Source of the DNA: Haliotis asinina
Lineage: Eukaryota > Mollusca > Gastropoda > Lepetellida > Haliotidae
Assembly: GCF_037392515.1 (NCBI RefSeq)
Contig: NC_090288.1
Coordinates: 57,955,673-58,019,672 of the forward strand
Length of the DNA stretch: 64,000 nucleotides
Direction of reading: 5' to 3'
Positions within the stretch are counted from its first letter, which is position 1, and every line of letters begins with the position of its first letter. A model generated the notes under the pieces. The model worked only from the letters and a program-made list of their open reading frames with translations, did not search any database and was not told the DNA's origin. This document shows, piece by piece, positions 9,611 through 21,955 of the stretch. The position numbers were made by a program, and so were the translations under genes.

Positions 9611-9780
9611 GTGGTCTAGTGGTTAGACTAGTCTAGTTGCTAGAGTGGTCTAGTGGATAGACTAGTCTAGTGGCTAGAGTGGTCTAGTGGTTAGACTAGT
9701 CTAGTCGCTAGACTGGTCTAGTGGATAGACTGGTCTAGTGGCCAGAGTGGTCTAGTGGCTACACTGGTCCACTGGATAGT
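9611..9780. repeat. 34-bp minisatellite, about 5 copies
   Basis: Tandem copies of a unit of about 34 bp built from GTGGTCTAGTGG and TAGACTAGTCTAGT pieces. It is rich in CTAG and partly palindromic. Confidence 0.8.
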
Positions 9781-9789
9781 GTACCACAT

Positions 9790-11870
9790 CCAAAGAGTTT
9801 TTACCTTGCTTTCTCCTTGGCAGCAAGGAGACAGAAGAAGGACTGGACTAGGTTGCAGTGTCTGTGTCTGGTATCCATGTTAAACTTAATTTAGAGCAAA
9901 AATACTGAAGGATAGTTCTATAAAACGTTTCAAGTTTCCCGATACCTCAAAACACTCAAGCCTGTTTGATACTAAGGAATACTGATCAGTTATTGATCAA
10001 CCATAAACAATAGGGATATATAATGAGACTGTAAGTATCATTTTGTAATGAGTGTCCGGTTTTCAAAGCAAGTTAGTATCACTATCAGAAGATAATCCAA
10101 TTGAGGATAACATGATGTTATAATTGTTCAAGGTACTTCTGGATAAATATACTATTTTAATTTTGCTTTATCTCCATTCTAAGAATGTCAGCCATTTTTT
10201 AGCACTTGTTATCAAGCACATTCAAAGATCTCAAAGACATGGTAAAACCACAGTAGTCATATATGGGATAACACCCTAGATGTGATACAAGATGTATTAG
10301 GTAGGTCACAATTTCCTGTCATTCCATTTCCACATTTCTCATACTAGGCGCTCTGCTCCAATAACTGTCTCTTGACCAACTTCTTTAGGTGTATTTGCAG
10401 GAATAAACTTCATTAACACCTCTTACCACCATCTGGTCCACTTTTTGTGGTCTTTATATCATTCCCTACAAACTGAAATGAAAGTATTTCCTTGTGTATT
10501 GTGAATGTAAAACTCGTATACCTGCACAAGAAAAGGGGTAGTGATATGTAATTGCTTTCTGCATTTCAGATCAATTTCAGAGAAGTTTTAAGTTTCATTT
10601 AAGGATGTTTTGTACTATGATTGTCCAGCATGACTCAATCTCGGAAAACAAGTGAAACACACAATGGATAAAGTATTAGTCCCTTTCTTATTTTCATGGA
10701 CATCCAGACTGCTTATTACAGTAAATACGGTATGGCCATTACTGTGACGTGTACAGGTAGTTATGTTTCCTAGGGCACCTGGTTCAGCAGATTTAAATGC
10801 AAATCAATGAATCCTGGATAGAACCCTGTTGGGGACTTGTGGCGGTCAAAGCTGATTTTCTGCTGAAATGTGCACCTGTCGCTATCCCTGCATTTCAGGT
10901 TGTATGTCACACTAATATTGAAGACTTGTTGATGTAACAATGCTATATATATTACCTGGTACTTCACTGATAGATTAGAGATGACAGACTGACACAGTCA
11001 TGTCATGTCATTGTAATTTGACATAATTGATAAATAGTTGGGTTTATTTGCATGGGTAAATAACAAGTGTAAAGAAGTATACAGTTCTTCAAGTTCACAT
11101 GAAGCTTATTTGCCATCTTTCCTACTGAGTATGGTAGCCTCACCCAGCAGTATTACAACACACCAGAGGCAGCTACACTGAAGGAACATCCCTTCATTTT
11201 ATATAATACATTTTAATTGATGATTATTTCTGGTTTCAACTTGGATGTTCTTCCTTTCTATCATTTCAAACTTTATTATGTTGATTTGGGTACATATTGC
11301 CTTGATGAATGTATAATAATGTATGTATATTAGTATAAAATATATATATATTTCTACTTTATAAATGACATTTTTAGACATTTGTAAATAGAAGTCCAGC
11401 TTCAACTTTTATCTTGATCTGTTTTAAATTTGCAAGAAATAACTTACTTTATATTTTATCCTCAAAAGTATTAGTGATCAATTTCTAATGACATGCAGCC
11501 ACTGTTATCAATGTGGGACTATGTGATTGTATATATATTCTTTTTCCTGTGCCTTTGATAGTTGGTATTGCGGAGCTTATGGTATACTGCAATATAAAAA
11601 TTATGTACGTGCAAGCAATCAGTGTTCTGATACTATGTATAAAAAGAACATGCCATTACTGTGCTGAAAGTTCAGTGGCTTTGTCATACAGGTTTAGTTA
11701 TAGGGGTAATGTCATTAAACAAGGACTGGTAGACTTCTCAGTGTAATGTGTCTGGTGAGTAGCCATGTTAGTCTGTGGTGTCGTATATTGATGGTCTGGC
11801 GTATACATGTATAATGTTAACATGATATTTAAACCCATTTGGTCCCCCTCACCTCACATAAAACTCTCTA
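9790..11870. other. Stretch without recognised gene
   Basis: AT-rich non-coding sequence. No exon with a convincing protein motif, SINE or tandem array was recognised. Confidence 0.4.
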
Positions 11871-12055
11871 TGTTGTCTCACCTGAATTAATATCACCTCT
11901 CCTCACCTCACCTCACCTCACCTCACCTCGCGTCACCTGAAAACCCTCCTTACCTTGCTTCACCTCCGATCACCTGACAACTCTCCTGAACTTGACACAC
12001 CTCACCTCATCCCTCTCCACCTCACCTCAACCCACTCCACCTCACCTAATCTCTA
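11870..12055. repeat. CACCT-rich simple repeat
   Basis: Imperfect repeats of CACCTCACCT on the plus strand, cleanest at 11893-11930, decaying to either side. Confidence 0.8.
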
Positions 12056-12849
12056 AATAGACAGTATGCTGTGATGAAGGAGCAGGAAAACATTACTGAA
12101 ACAAAGGAAATACAATTGTTTTTCAATTTAATAACATTTTTGCAAAATTGTTGTTCAATATTTCCATGTTGTTTGCCATATTTGGCAGAGACTGATTTCC
12201 AGATGTAGAATTATGATTGGTCTGGCTTGTTCTGATTCCACAGAATTGCCTCACACTTATGCTTGTTACCTTTGTAGTTAATTGTACAGAAAGTTCTATG
12301 CATGTAAATGAGTTGCTGTCTGTAAGACAACTATCATTTTCTACAGATTTTGTTACTTTGACTGTGCCTTTGCTCTCCAAATGGTTTAAGTTTTCCTTTG
12401 AAGAATATATTCATGTTTTGGGTATGGCAAATAATATGGATGACAGCTTCTGGGCTATTTCTTAGCCTGTCGTCAGGTGAATTGATGAATTCGTCACATC
12501 AATCTGAATCTGATTTCTGTTTGTAGTAGTGTGTTTGTTATTCACTGATGTTCACACAAGCCATATCACTGCCAGGCACATCACTTACACAGCATCAGGA
12601 TTCACAATATTCCTGGGTTACACAGATCTCCAACCAATATTTTCTTTGGAACACCCTTCAGTCATCAGATTGTGGCATCCTCTGATATTGGGACATTTTG
12701 TTTTGTTTGAATTGTGACTTCAGGGATTCGTCCTAACTTACAGAAACTCACAACATGCCATTGTTGACTCATGTCTGGTCAATGGTGCTGACACATCTCA
12801 GATACTGTACAGTCTTTGTATCCTGTATTCTGATATAAACAGGCTATGA

Positions 12850-13080
12850 CAGCTACAGCCTTGCTGAAATGACTGTATTGCCTACAGATTTCAGCACAAC
12901 ACAACATTATGCATATATTGCCTAGAATCAACATTGCCTTCAGGAGCTGACTGTCTTGCTAATGATACAACCACAGTGCCTATATCCCTATGTTGCCTAC
13001 AGATTACATTTACAACACACCAGCATGCCTATGGCGCCTACAATCCACATTGCCTACACACCTAGATTGCCTTACTGGTG
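12850..13080. repeat. Degenerate ATTGCCTACA-containing repeats
   Basis: ATTGCCTA-type words recur about eight times at irregular spacing, often preceded by ACA or followed by CAGAT. It looks like an old decayed tandem array. Confidence 0.45.
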
Positions 13081-13084
13081 ACAC

Positions 13085-13245
13085 TGACTGACTGAATATG
13101 ATTTTATGTCGCTTGTAGCAATATTCAGCAATATCATGGCAGGGGACACAGCATGGGCTTCACATATTGTGCACATTTGGTGAATTGAACCCAGTTTGTC
13201 GGCAAGTCAGTGCTATAACCACTAGTCTACACCAACGCCCATGCT
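13085..13245 (-). mobile_element. SINE-A copy (tRNA-derived)
   Basis: In reverse orientation it has the shared tail (GCAATATTCAGCAATATCATGG), the GGGCTTCACATATTGT piece, a box-B remnant (GAATTGAACCC) and a tRNA-like head (GCTATAACCACTAGTCTAC). Confidence 0.75.
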
Positions 13246-13249
13246 AAGG

Positions 13250-14320
13250 ACACAGTCACAGTACATACATACAGTGTATGAAACTCCTTCAAAAAGACAG
13301 GAAGCCCACAGGGCTGATAAGTAAAACATGTTGCAGGCCCTGTTAACATGTAACCAGCCATGTATATGGTGTTAAAAATAGTAATGCAGAAATTACTTGT
13401 AGTGAGGTATACGTACACATGTGCAAAGGCAAATTTAATAAAACCATGGCTTGGTGGTCACTGATAATTCTTGGCACAGCCATCAGAAAATGACGACATT
13501 ATTCAATGCGTGAAAGCATTCCCTAGAAGAAGTCATATTTAATGTGAGATGAATGGGGAGGTTGATCTGTGGAAGTTACTGTTTGATTGTTGATGACCTA
13601 TACAGACTTCATCTAGTTAAGACAATTGTAGATCATTTTTGAAATATTTCCCATAGTCAGTGACATGGTCAAATATATAGCCTTGGGCAATGTGTGTGTA
13701 TTGGTGCAAATCTGAAGAAAACTGATCCACCAGTAATGTTTCAAGATTTATGCCAATATGGCCGAGTGAAGGATTCGGCAGAATTAAGGACGTGGTTCAA
13801 ACATTAGTTCCAGTTTTCATCCAAAATATATCAGTGGGAATATCGGATGGAATTCTTTAGAAATCCAGAGCAATATAACAGCTTTTGGGTAGAAATCCAT
13901 AGCAATACAACCACAGTTTTTGTTTTGAATAAAAAATACCTCCATGATATAGTGATCAACAAAAGAAATGTAACTGACTTTTTGTCAATATTTTAAAAAT
14001 ATTGAACACACAAACATGAATGTTTCCGGATTTCTTTTTTCGCTTTTAGTCGTATAGTTCCAGCTCAGCTGATTGTTTGACCAGTATATGCCGATATATG
14101 TATTACAGTTTTAAAAATTTTTTTTGTACTCTTGAATTATATATTTCACAGATGGTGCTTACATTAAAATTACATACTGAGCATGTGATGAAGATCTGTA
14201 GTGTTTTGCTCTCTGTTACCATTGCTTCAACTTATGAGTACTTCATCATGTTTCAGGAATGGTGTGATTATTTCATGGAATGAAGTCCCAGTGTGATTTC
14301 TTAATATGTTTTTCGTGAAA
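13250..14320. other. Stretch without recognised gene
   Basis: AT-rich sequence with no recognisable exon. Short open frames here lack splice sites or protein motifs. Confidence 0.4.
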
Positions 14321-14364
14321 TTTACCCAGTGCTTTGATTGGGATACAGGGACCTTCGTAGGTCA

Positions 14365-14482
14365 TGAAGATATTGCTGGAATAATGCTGAAGGTGGCCTA
14401 AAGCTAAGCTCGCTCGCTCGCTCGCTCCCTCGCTCCCTCCCTCCCTCCCTCACACACACACACACACACACAGACACACACA

Positions 14483-14563
<81 letters not shown>

Positions 14564-14565
14564 AT
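14365..14565. repeat. SINE tail followed by compound microsatellite
   Basis: A SINE-A tail (GATATTGCTGGAATAATGCT, then AAAGCTAAGCTC) at 14369-14410 runs into (GCTC)n, (CTCC)n and an uninterrupted CA tract reaching about 14561. The CA tract is responsible for the poly-Cys/Val shadow frames on the minus strand. Confidence 0.9.
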
Positions 14566-14569
14566 GTCA

Positions 14570-15345
14570 TTGAAGGTCATTTGTCCCTGTTTCCTTGATT
14601 GTCCATCGTGATGTATAACCACTTTCACCACCATGTTCCTGTGTCAAGGTCATGTCACCCTGACATAGTGACTGTTTATCACAGCAAGTCAGTGTGACTG
14701 ACTGAAGGAGAGGTCATCATGCGTATATAATCAAATTAAGTGTTGATTTTTGTCATTGGCAGTCTGTAATTGAATTTTGAAAAGTTGCTTTACTGTCAGA
14801 GATAATGTGAGTGGAATGTCTATAGTCTTATGTCCTGTATTTGAGACATGCATAAGTATTGTTAGTAATGCTTATTTCAGTCTTGATAATCTCATTTATC
14901 AGCTGTTATAGTGTTTTATCTGTCCAAACTGATTTAAATGAAGCTATGTTGACAGACAGGTCCAAGGTATTTTTCACAGAATGGAATGTAACACCTTTGA
15001 TTGTCAAGGGGGTCTCAGGAGGGGGATGTGGGGATCATCGTGCCAGAAATTGTGTATAGCTTAACTAATTTAATTTTGGAACATGAAGTGGTAAAATTGA
15101 CTTGACATACATCTGGTATTGTTTTGTTGGTGTTATTCATATCTATTCATATGTTTTATATATGTATGTTTATAAAAAGTTATATAGCATTAGATGGAGA
15201 TTGATGCAATATTCACTGTTCATGTTTATTTACATTTATATTAAGTCCACAGAAAGTAAACCAGTAGATAATATAATATGTAACATATAAGCCGTATCAT
15301 GTTAGTGTTTTTTTATTCCCTTTCTTGGTAGTGTTACTGTACACT
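14570..15345. other. Stretch without recognised gene
   Basis: No exon, SINE or array recognised. Confidence 0.4.
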
Positions 15346-15348
15346 GAC

Positions 15349-15750
15349 TCCCTAACACACAGAGATTTTGAGATTTGTGTCTCCAGTTATGGCATTGAAT
15401 TAGGACCTTAATGAAACAACATGCTGTTTGTTTGAGTCATGCATTGAATTAGGACCTCAATCAAACAGCATGCTGTTTGTCTGAGCAGAGACCATATATC
15501 TATTATATGGTCTTTGGTAGGAGTTAAACCTTAAATTAGGTGTGTGTGTGTGTTAAATCTCCCTAACACACAGAGATTTTGAGATTTGTGTCTCCAGTTA
15601 TGGCATTGAATTAGGACCTTAATGAAACAACATGCTGTTTGTTTGAGTCATGCATTGAATTAGGACCTCAATCAAACAGCATGCTGTTTGTCTGAGCAGA
15701 GACCATATATCTATTATATGGTCTTTGGTAGGAGTTAAACCTTAAATTAG
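15349..15750. repeat. Recent tandem duplication, about 191 bp at offset 211 bp
   Basis: The segment beginning CCCTAACACACAGAGATTTT occurs at 15350 and again at 15561. The two copies appear identical over about 190 bp, to TTAAACCTTAAATTAGG. They are separated by a 20-bp TG-rich spacer. Within each copy a 40-bp piece (CATTGAATTAGGACC to GCATGCTGTTTG) is itself repeated. Confidence 0.9.
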
Positions 15751-15996
15751 GACCTTAATGAAACAGCATGCTGTTTGTCCAGTCGAGTACAGACTCTCCC
15801 AGACTCTTGTTACTTACAAGCTAAATGTATATGTATGCTCATACTCTCATGTGTTCATGATTTTATATCAGTTTATGTAACATTATGGAAATGTTTTCTT
15901 TATGTTATCTATTACTGTTACTTTGATAAACGTCATCTGTCAATTTGTATGGTGTTATTGCTTACACAGGACATCCCGATCTGGCCCGTGGAATAA

Positions 15997-16245
15997 GTGA
16001 GTGAGTGAGATTTGTTTTAGATGAGCCGTACTCAGCAACAGTCCAGAATTATGACAGCTGTTTGTACGTAATCAAGTTTAAACCAGACAATCCAACGATA
16101 AACATCTCATCTCGAGCATCAATCCAAGCAGAAGGGATACAGTGACATGTCAACCAAGTCAGCAAGACTGTCCACCCGATTCTTTTAGTCGCCTCTGACG
16201 ACAGGCATGGATCACCGAAGATCGATTCTAGTCCGGGTCCTCATG
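15997..16245 (-). mobile_element. SINE-B copy, diverged
   Basis: In reverse orientation the tail end (GAGTGAGTGAGA) is followed by ACTCAGCAACAGTCC, ACCAGACAATCCAACGAT, ACATGTCAACCAAGTCAGC, CACCCGATTC and TTAGTCGCCTC. Confidence 0.75.
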
Positions 16246-16554
16246 GATTGACATTTTCCTTTGCCCTGACATTTGTGTGGCATAGTATACTAAGCCCCCA
16301 ACTTAAAGGTCAGAGTTCATAGCTCAACACACAGCCTTATCAAAGCTGTCCTTTGATACAAAGCAAAGCAGTATTCAAATACATTCCATGAAATATCACC
16401 ATATTGACATACTGGATCAAGAAGATATCAAACCACAATACCTAAAAAGCATGTTGTGATGACTATCTGCGACTCTTATTCCGATCAGTCATCGAAAGCA
16501 AGAATGACCTCTGCAAACTCAAAGATTAAGATTTAGTAGAAGTGGAGTACCAGT

Positions 16555-16670
16555 TTCAGTATGTGGGGCCATGATTGTTACATGTAGAACCTGGTGGTTA
16601 TGTGTAGGACCATCTGATGTTTACGTGTAGGACCTTCTGGCCGTTGTGTGTACTGTAGGTCCCACTGGGC
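16555..16670. repeat. Degenerate tandem repeat of about 30 bp
   Basis: Three to four imperfect copies of a unit with GTGTAGGACC and CTGGTGGTTA-like words. Confidence 0.5.
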
Positions 16671-16679
16671 TGGAGCACC

Positions 16680-17690
16680 GTAATTCCATAATTCCGTCCA
16701 TAAACCACTTGTCAGTACGATGAACCAGGTTCAGTACGTTGTCTGAAGCAACAGCCAGGCCAACCAAAGCTTTGACACTTCAACTTGCCATGCATTATCG
16801 CAAATATCATCATGTCGTTTAATTTAAGTGGAACTACATGTACATTAATCACCCTTTCTTCAAGCCGAACAACGTACCCTTCACTGACACTGGTAAATGG
16901 ATTGTACCATTATTTTATAGGACGAAAATCATTTCCCATCCTACCCATAGTTATGCTTGTAGGCAAACTGGGATGTGGGCCAATTAGTATTGCAGGTAGA
17001 ATTTGATGTAACCTGATGTAATTCAGTACAAACTGTATGACGTCATCTCTCAACTGAAGAGTACCGATGTTTACATTGTGATTTTATCAAGTTTGCGTAC
17101 TTCGTGTGTATGTTGACTCATAACATATGTAGTACTTCAAGGTTACAAACTAATTTTGATATTGGGAAAGCCTACTTACCAGCTGTGAAAATGAACTGAA
17201 GGAATGCCTTGAAAAATCCACATGTCTTCATTGTTCTGTCCGAAGAATTGTAGTTTCGGGAAGTAGTTATTCAATTAAAAGGAAATGGCAGTCAGTTTTA
17301 GATCCAACTGCTGCGGGCGAGTGATGTCTGGCTTTCAGACGGCGTTAGCGCCACGGTGAACGCTATTCCTCCATAGCAGGTCTTAAGGTTTTACAAGTTA
17401 GCATCGCACACAGTACCAGTATGGGCTATCGTATACTGGGGCTTCGACGTAACGAGTAAAATATCTAAGCACGTGCACTCCGTATATAACGTCTTTTATA
17501 AATATAAGCGTGTCGTTATGGTGGGGTTATTTTCTAGATTGATTGAATGTGGTTTCATGCCTCTTCTTTTGTCTCCAGACTGTGGGCATCGGTGGGTGAG
17601 TCAAGATTTCCAGTCAGATCGGGTATATTTCAGCCATATCGTGACTAAAACATGCCATCCTTAAATAACATGAGTTATAACATCTGCCAC
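16680..17690. other. Stretch without recognised gene
   Basis: Moderately GC-rich in places (17280-17460) but no exon with a known motif was found. Confidence 0.35.
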
Positions 17691-17691
17691 C

Positions 17692-17801
17692 ATACGTGTA
17701 TTTGCACGAACCCGCAGCTTCTGTAGCCAAACATTTAAATAAATTCAATTACCGAATTATATTTATTAAATGCCTAGGCTACATTTTATGATGTGCAATG
17801 A
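17692..17801 (+). repeat. Dispersed direct repeat, copy 1
   Basis: A 110-bp sequence starting ATACGTGTATTTGCACGAAC and ending near ATGTGCAATGA. It recurs in the same orientation at 19431-19540 with about a dozen differences. Confidence 0.8.
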
Positions 17802-18150
17802 AGGCAGGAATCTCCGACCACACAGTGCACAACAGGCTTGAGAAGACTTTTTGTCAGAAGGCCACTTGAAGGTCAAGTCGTTCCCGTTATCAACGTCAGT
17901 TGTTGATCTCTGGACCATGACAATGCTAAACCTACGTTGAACGTATTTGACAGGGCTTCCTCAACAAAACTAGTTCAGGTGTTACCTTGGCCTACTCGGT
18001 CTCTTGACTTGTGCCCCATTGAACGTCTGTGGGATACTCTTGATCGACGCTTGCTCCAGCGTAATCCACTACAAGAACACAGTGACTATCAAAACATGCT
18101 TCAAGAGAGCATTCGGCATCTCCTTTCTTCTGTGGGTCACGTCTGCCAAG
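17802..18150 (+). pseudogene. Tc1-like transposase remnant
   Basis: An N-terminal helix-turn-helix piece (GISDHTVHNRLEKTFCQKAT) is followed, after a gap and stop codons, by DNAKPTLNVF, VQVLPWPTRSLDLCPIERLW and DTLDRRLLQRN. WP.RS.DL.PIE..WD.LDRR is the signature of the Tc1 DDE domain around the second Asp and third acidic residue. The middle third of the protein is missing. No terminal repeats were identified. Confidence 0.85.
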
Positions 18151-18254
18151 CTGGTATCAATGCTCATGGTGGTCGCGATGCTCATGGTTGCGTGACGAGC
18201 GACAAGGCTATCCCACTGCCGGTCGTTGATCCGTGCCAATATATGTCTTCCATT

Positions 18255-18415
18255 TTGTGGAAGCCGCGGTGGTTGAGCGGTTTATGCGCCGGCAATCAGG
18301 TGACTGACTCTGAGGGTGCGGATATTGGTGTGGGTGTGGGTGTGGGTGTGGGTGTGGGTGTGGGTGTGGGTGTGGGTGTGGGTGTGGGTTCGAATCCCGG
18401 ATTTGACTCACCCTA
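18255..18415 (+). mobile_element. tRNA-derived SINE head interrupted by a GTGGGT array
   Basis: A tRNA-like head (GCCGCGGTGGTTGAGCGG, box A type) and a GGTTCGAATCCCGG box B are separated by (GTGGGT)n, about 10 copies at 18327-18389. The hexamer expansion sits where the variable/anticodon side of the tRNA-like fold would be. Both strands are open over the repeat. Confidence 0.65.
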
Positions 18416-18419
18416 ACCA

Positions 18420-19430
18420 AACTGCTATAATCTGTAATTTACTGAGAAAGTGTAATCCCACATATAACATAATTTACTTATGGCGATCCTTGTCAATATT
18501 AATTGGTGTTTTGATCCAGTAGATTGCCTGTCTTTAGTTACAGATGTCTGCTTATAATAAGACTGAACGTTTTAACCACGTTTCCCCGACAACAGGTACA
18601 CACAGACGATGAAGTCATCGCTGTAAAAGTGCATACCGTTAATCCGACACTTGATCCGAACTACTAAAAAATATATTCTGATAACAGAAATGAATTTTGA
18701 TATGATTGTTTGAGTGATTACTTGGGGAGTCAATAACGAAGCATATAGCGTTACTGGTAGCAACTTCTTGTTTAATGCACAGAGCGACGTTTCAGTATAG
18801 ACTGTTTTCGCTTGGTAACGGTGTAAGAATCGTCACCGAAACGTCGCCCTATGTAATAAACATAAATTATCATCCATAATGTTATAGCTTTCACTTTGTG
18901 ATGATATTGCTAATGCGTCTGAATATATCTTGTCAAATCGAGACTTGTACATAATGATTTCCGTTAATTCCGGTATTGATGTCCTTATTTCACTTTGATC
19001 GGAAACGTTTTGTTTGACTCCGTATAAAAGTATTGTTGATAAGACAAAAAACGTCTCCTATATGTGTCAAGCACAACACATTGTGAAACGATCACTTGGC
19101 ATCAGCGTGCTTGGTCTTTTTGTAACGGTTACCAGATTTCAACCGCGAGAGCATTCCGTGAGAATTTTCGCTTACTAACTTAAATACATTGCGTTCTTGA
19201 GCTGAAAAACTGATACATCGGTGAAATCATTTCTTGTGTCAACAGATCTTGGTTCGATGTAAATTGTGTGCAGTCATTGCTGCGGAAACAAACCATATAT
19301 TCGCATCATCCGCAGAGTTAGTTACATTCGGTCTGTACTGACGTATTAAATCAATGCCATGTTTTAAAATATTGGTAAGATGCCTTCAAAACACCATCAC
19401 ACTCATTAAAGTTCCTTTTGTAGGACGGTC
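18420..19430. other. Stretch without recognised gene
   Basis: It contains a short perfect inverted repeat (GCGACGTTTC at 18784 and its complement at 18838). No coding exon recognised. Confidence 0.4.
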
Positions 19431-19540
19431 ATACGTGTATTTGCACGAACACGCAGCCTCTGTAGCCAAACGTTTAAATAAATTCAATTACCAAATTATA
19501 TTTATTAAATGCCTAGACTACCTTTAATAATGTGCAGTGA
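19431..19540 (+). repeat. Dispersed direct repeat, copy 2
   Basis: Second copy of the sequence at 17692-17801, about 1740 bp away in direct orientation, roughly 90% identical by eye. No retroelement coding sequence lies between the copies, so a reading as LTRs is not supported. Confidence 0.8.
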
Positions 19541-19907
19541 TATTTCTTGAAGGGACGTGTTTTTAGATCCTTGAAATTAAAAGAAGGTAGAAATGACCAG
19601 GTATCTACTGTTTTGTCAGTGTCTTCCGCGCAAGTAGTTGGACGTGTATAGTCGGAATGTAATCATGTTATCTCTCTGGAAACACCTGATGCAGAGAGAG
19701 AGACTTATACATTCGACCTTGCGTCTTCGACGTTCGCCTTGAACTTGCTTATCTTATTCCGTAAATCCAGTATCAATCCCTTGGGAAATTGTCGACGTTG
19801 ATTTTGCACCTGTGTAATCATTCAGTGACTATCCTTTTAACCATGTTCATGTTATTGTATTTTTTGTTAAGAATTAACAACTCACAAATAAAGCATAATG
19901 CCAAAAA

Positions 19908-20180
19908 AGTGAGTGAGTGAGTTTAGTTTTACGCCGCATTCAGCAATATTCCGGCTATATGGCGGCGGTCTGTATATAATCGAATCTGGACCAGACGATC
20001 CAGTGATCAACAACATGAGCATCGATCTGCGCAATTGGGAACCGATGACATGTGTGAACCAAGTCAGCGAGCCTGACCACCCGATCCCGTTAGTCGCCTC
20101 TTACGACAAGCTGTGTCGCCTTTTATGACAAGCATGGGTTGCTGAAGGCCTATTCTACCCCGGGAGCTTCGCGGGTCATG
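19908..20180 (-). mobile_element. SINE-B copy, near full length
   Basis: The cleanest copy in the window. In reverse orientation it runs from GTGAGTGAGTGAG and TTTACGCCGCATTCAGC through CAATATTCCGGCTATATGGC, GACCAGACGATCCAGTGATC, ATCGATCTGCGCAATTGGGA, ACCAAGTCAGCGAGC, CCCGATCCCGTTAGTCGCC and TTCTACCCCGGGA. Confidence 0.9.
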
Positions 20181-20412
20181 CCCCCCCCCCCCCAAAAAAA
20201 AAATAAATAAATAAAAAATAAAACCCACCACCACCAACAGCAACAACCCCCCCTCCCCCAAGAAAAAAACAACAAAAAAACAAACAAACAAAAAAACAAC
20301 AAAACTCCCAAACAAACAAACAAACGAACGAACACACACACACACACACACAAACAAAAAACCAAAAAACAACAACAGCAAACAAACAAACAAGAAACAA
20401 AAACAAACAAAC
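20181..20412. repeat. A/C-rich low-complexity tract at the SINE 5' end
   Basis: A poly-C run, A-rich runs, (CAAA)n and (CA)n follow the SINE-B head directly. Frames rich in Phe, Gly and Cys on the minus strand are products of this composition. Confidence 0.9.
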
Positions 20413-20419
20413 CCATAAT

Positions 20420-21715
20420 AATTATTCGAAGTTAACTGTTATTAGCTAAATATATACCGAACAGAGGGCAGCGCTGATAAAAGCATCATCGATTAGTCAA
20501 CATTTACCAAATTTCAAATTTCAGGTGTTCAATATGACTTCCCAGTTTTCTGCTGTGTCATTACCGCTTTTAAATCAATATTGTCACGTTAAAACGTTTA
20601 TAAAAATAATTTCGAGTGTGACTAATGAAATAAAGTTGACGGGAAGTTATATTTTAACCGTATATATTGACTGAAAAAACATTTTTTAACCAAAATTGTG
20701 CATCAATTCGATTTTTTTATTGCGTTCAATATCGCGTTAAACTTCTACAGTATTCAGTGAAAACATACTTCAGACGCATTAGGTAAAAATGTGAATTACA
20801 ATATGGAAACAGAATCAGAATGTAAAAGCTGTGAATATAACATTTATTGAACTTGGTTTAGGTATTCTTCTCGCAGCAATACATTTGTCTAGGGAAAATA
20901 TGTCTTTAAGCCGTTTTGAAAGTATGTATATTTCCGGACTGATGAAAGTATGGATGTCGTTACAACCAAAACAAACAAATATACATATATGAAAGGATTT
21001 AAATTTACTTAGGCTACACACTAATGCCCTTCTAGATTCGTTGATAATTTCCTCTCGGAATAGATAATTTCATGAAGAAATCCTCACTGCAAATCTAACA
21101 GTGTAACCTGAGGTTGATTCTAAAGTTCATATCAATGGACACCGAGTACATTTTCAATTTACAGTAACAATCAGAAATCGATTGCCATATTTTCATAAAC
21201 TGTAATATTACATGTATTTTATATTAAGTGATTTTGTTAAGTGAAGTTAGATAAGAACATTTACGCAATCCCTGTAATGGTGCGATCATGCTTTCTTCAT
21301 TGTTGCTTTGAAAATCCTAAAGTGCTATAGCAAAGGATGTGAAAAACACGCAGAAGAGCACCAATATCAAAACAAAAGGGAAAGAGAATGTGGAGGCCGT
21401 TTTCGACTACTTTTCTGTGTTTGAGATTACGTTTTGTCTTCCATAGTAAAAATCTTGCATTGTTGGGTGAGCTAAGGTGTGGGTGCCAAAATGTTTCGCA
21501 AAAGAGATAGAGGAGATGCGACGAAAACCCCTGTATTAGCCTACTGCATCAGTAGTATGTATCATGCTTATTGGAAGTTGCTAAATAAGCCAAAATTCTT
21601 GGGACGAGATGATGCTGACTATGTCATTGGGCTCAAACTACCCAATGCATGGAACCACCTTATCCTCAGTGACTAACCTTTATCCAAACATCTTTACTTG
21701 TAACTCGTTAAGCTA
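20420..21715. other. Stretch without recognised gene
   Basis: AT-rich sequence. No exon or repeat family recognised. Confidence 0.4.
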
Positions 21716-21717
21716 AT

Positions 21718-21955
21718 CAATACAAACCTGTACGCCAATCAATTGAAGCCTGTACATAAGTTGAGGCCTGTACATCAATCAATCGAAGCCTGTACATCAA
21801 TTAATAGAAACCTGTATATCTTGTTACCCATTGTTATCAGTCTACTGTTATGTGTATATATACTACAAACCTTTAGTTTTACCCTCACTTCACCTGAAGA
21901 AGAGACTAGGAACTGTCTCGAAACGTTGTGACCTTGTATAATAAAGAAGTTGAAC
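21718..21955. repeat. Short CCTGTACATCAATCAAT repeats and a GAAACGT element end
   Basis: Three to five imperfect copies of a unit of about 26-30 bp with GCCTGTACATCAATCAAT lie at 21725-21820. They are followed by GAAGAAGAGACTAGGAACTG then TCTCGAAACGTTGTGACC at about 21895-21935, a motif I associate with widespread invertebrate interspersed repeats. The element class is not determined. Confidence 0.5.

Noticed and set aside
14322..14634. Poly-Cys/Val frames
   Set aside because: Translation of the CA microsatellite.
18255..18415. Functional tRNA gene
   Set aside because: A long hexamer array separates the box A and box B regions, and a normal anticodon arm cannot be drawn.
18784..18847. Small inverted repeat as a structured RNA or terminator
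   Set aside because: Ten-base arms alone in AT-rich animal DNA are weak evidence, and no conserved element was recognised.
17692..19540. LTR retrotransposon bounded by the 110-bp direct repeats
   Set aside because: The interior holds a Tc1-type DNA transposase fragment and a tRNA-like element, with no gag, RT or primer-binding site.
19913..20128. 71-residue frame containing a LRNWEPMTCVNQVSEPDHP stretch
   Set aside because: This is the SINE-B sequence translated. The same peptide recurs at other SINE-B copies (for example 37.8-38.1 kb and 7.0-7.2 kb).
20064..20416. Phe/Cys/Gly-rich membrane-like frames
   Set aside because: Translation of an A/C low-complexity tract plus a SINE.
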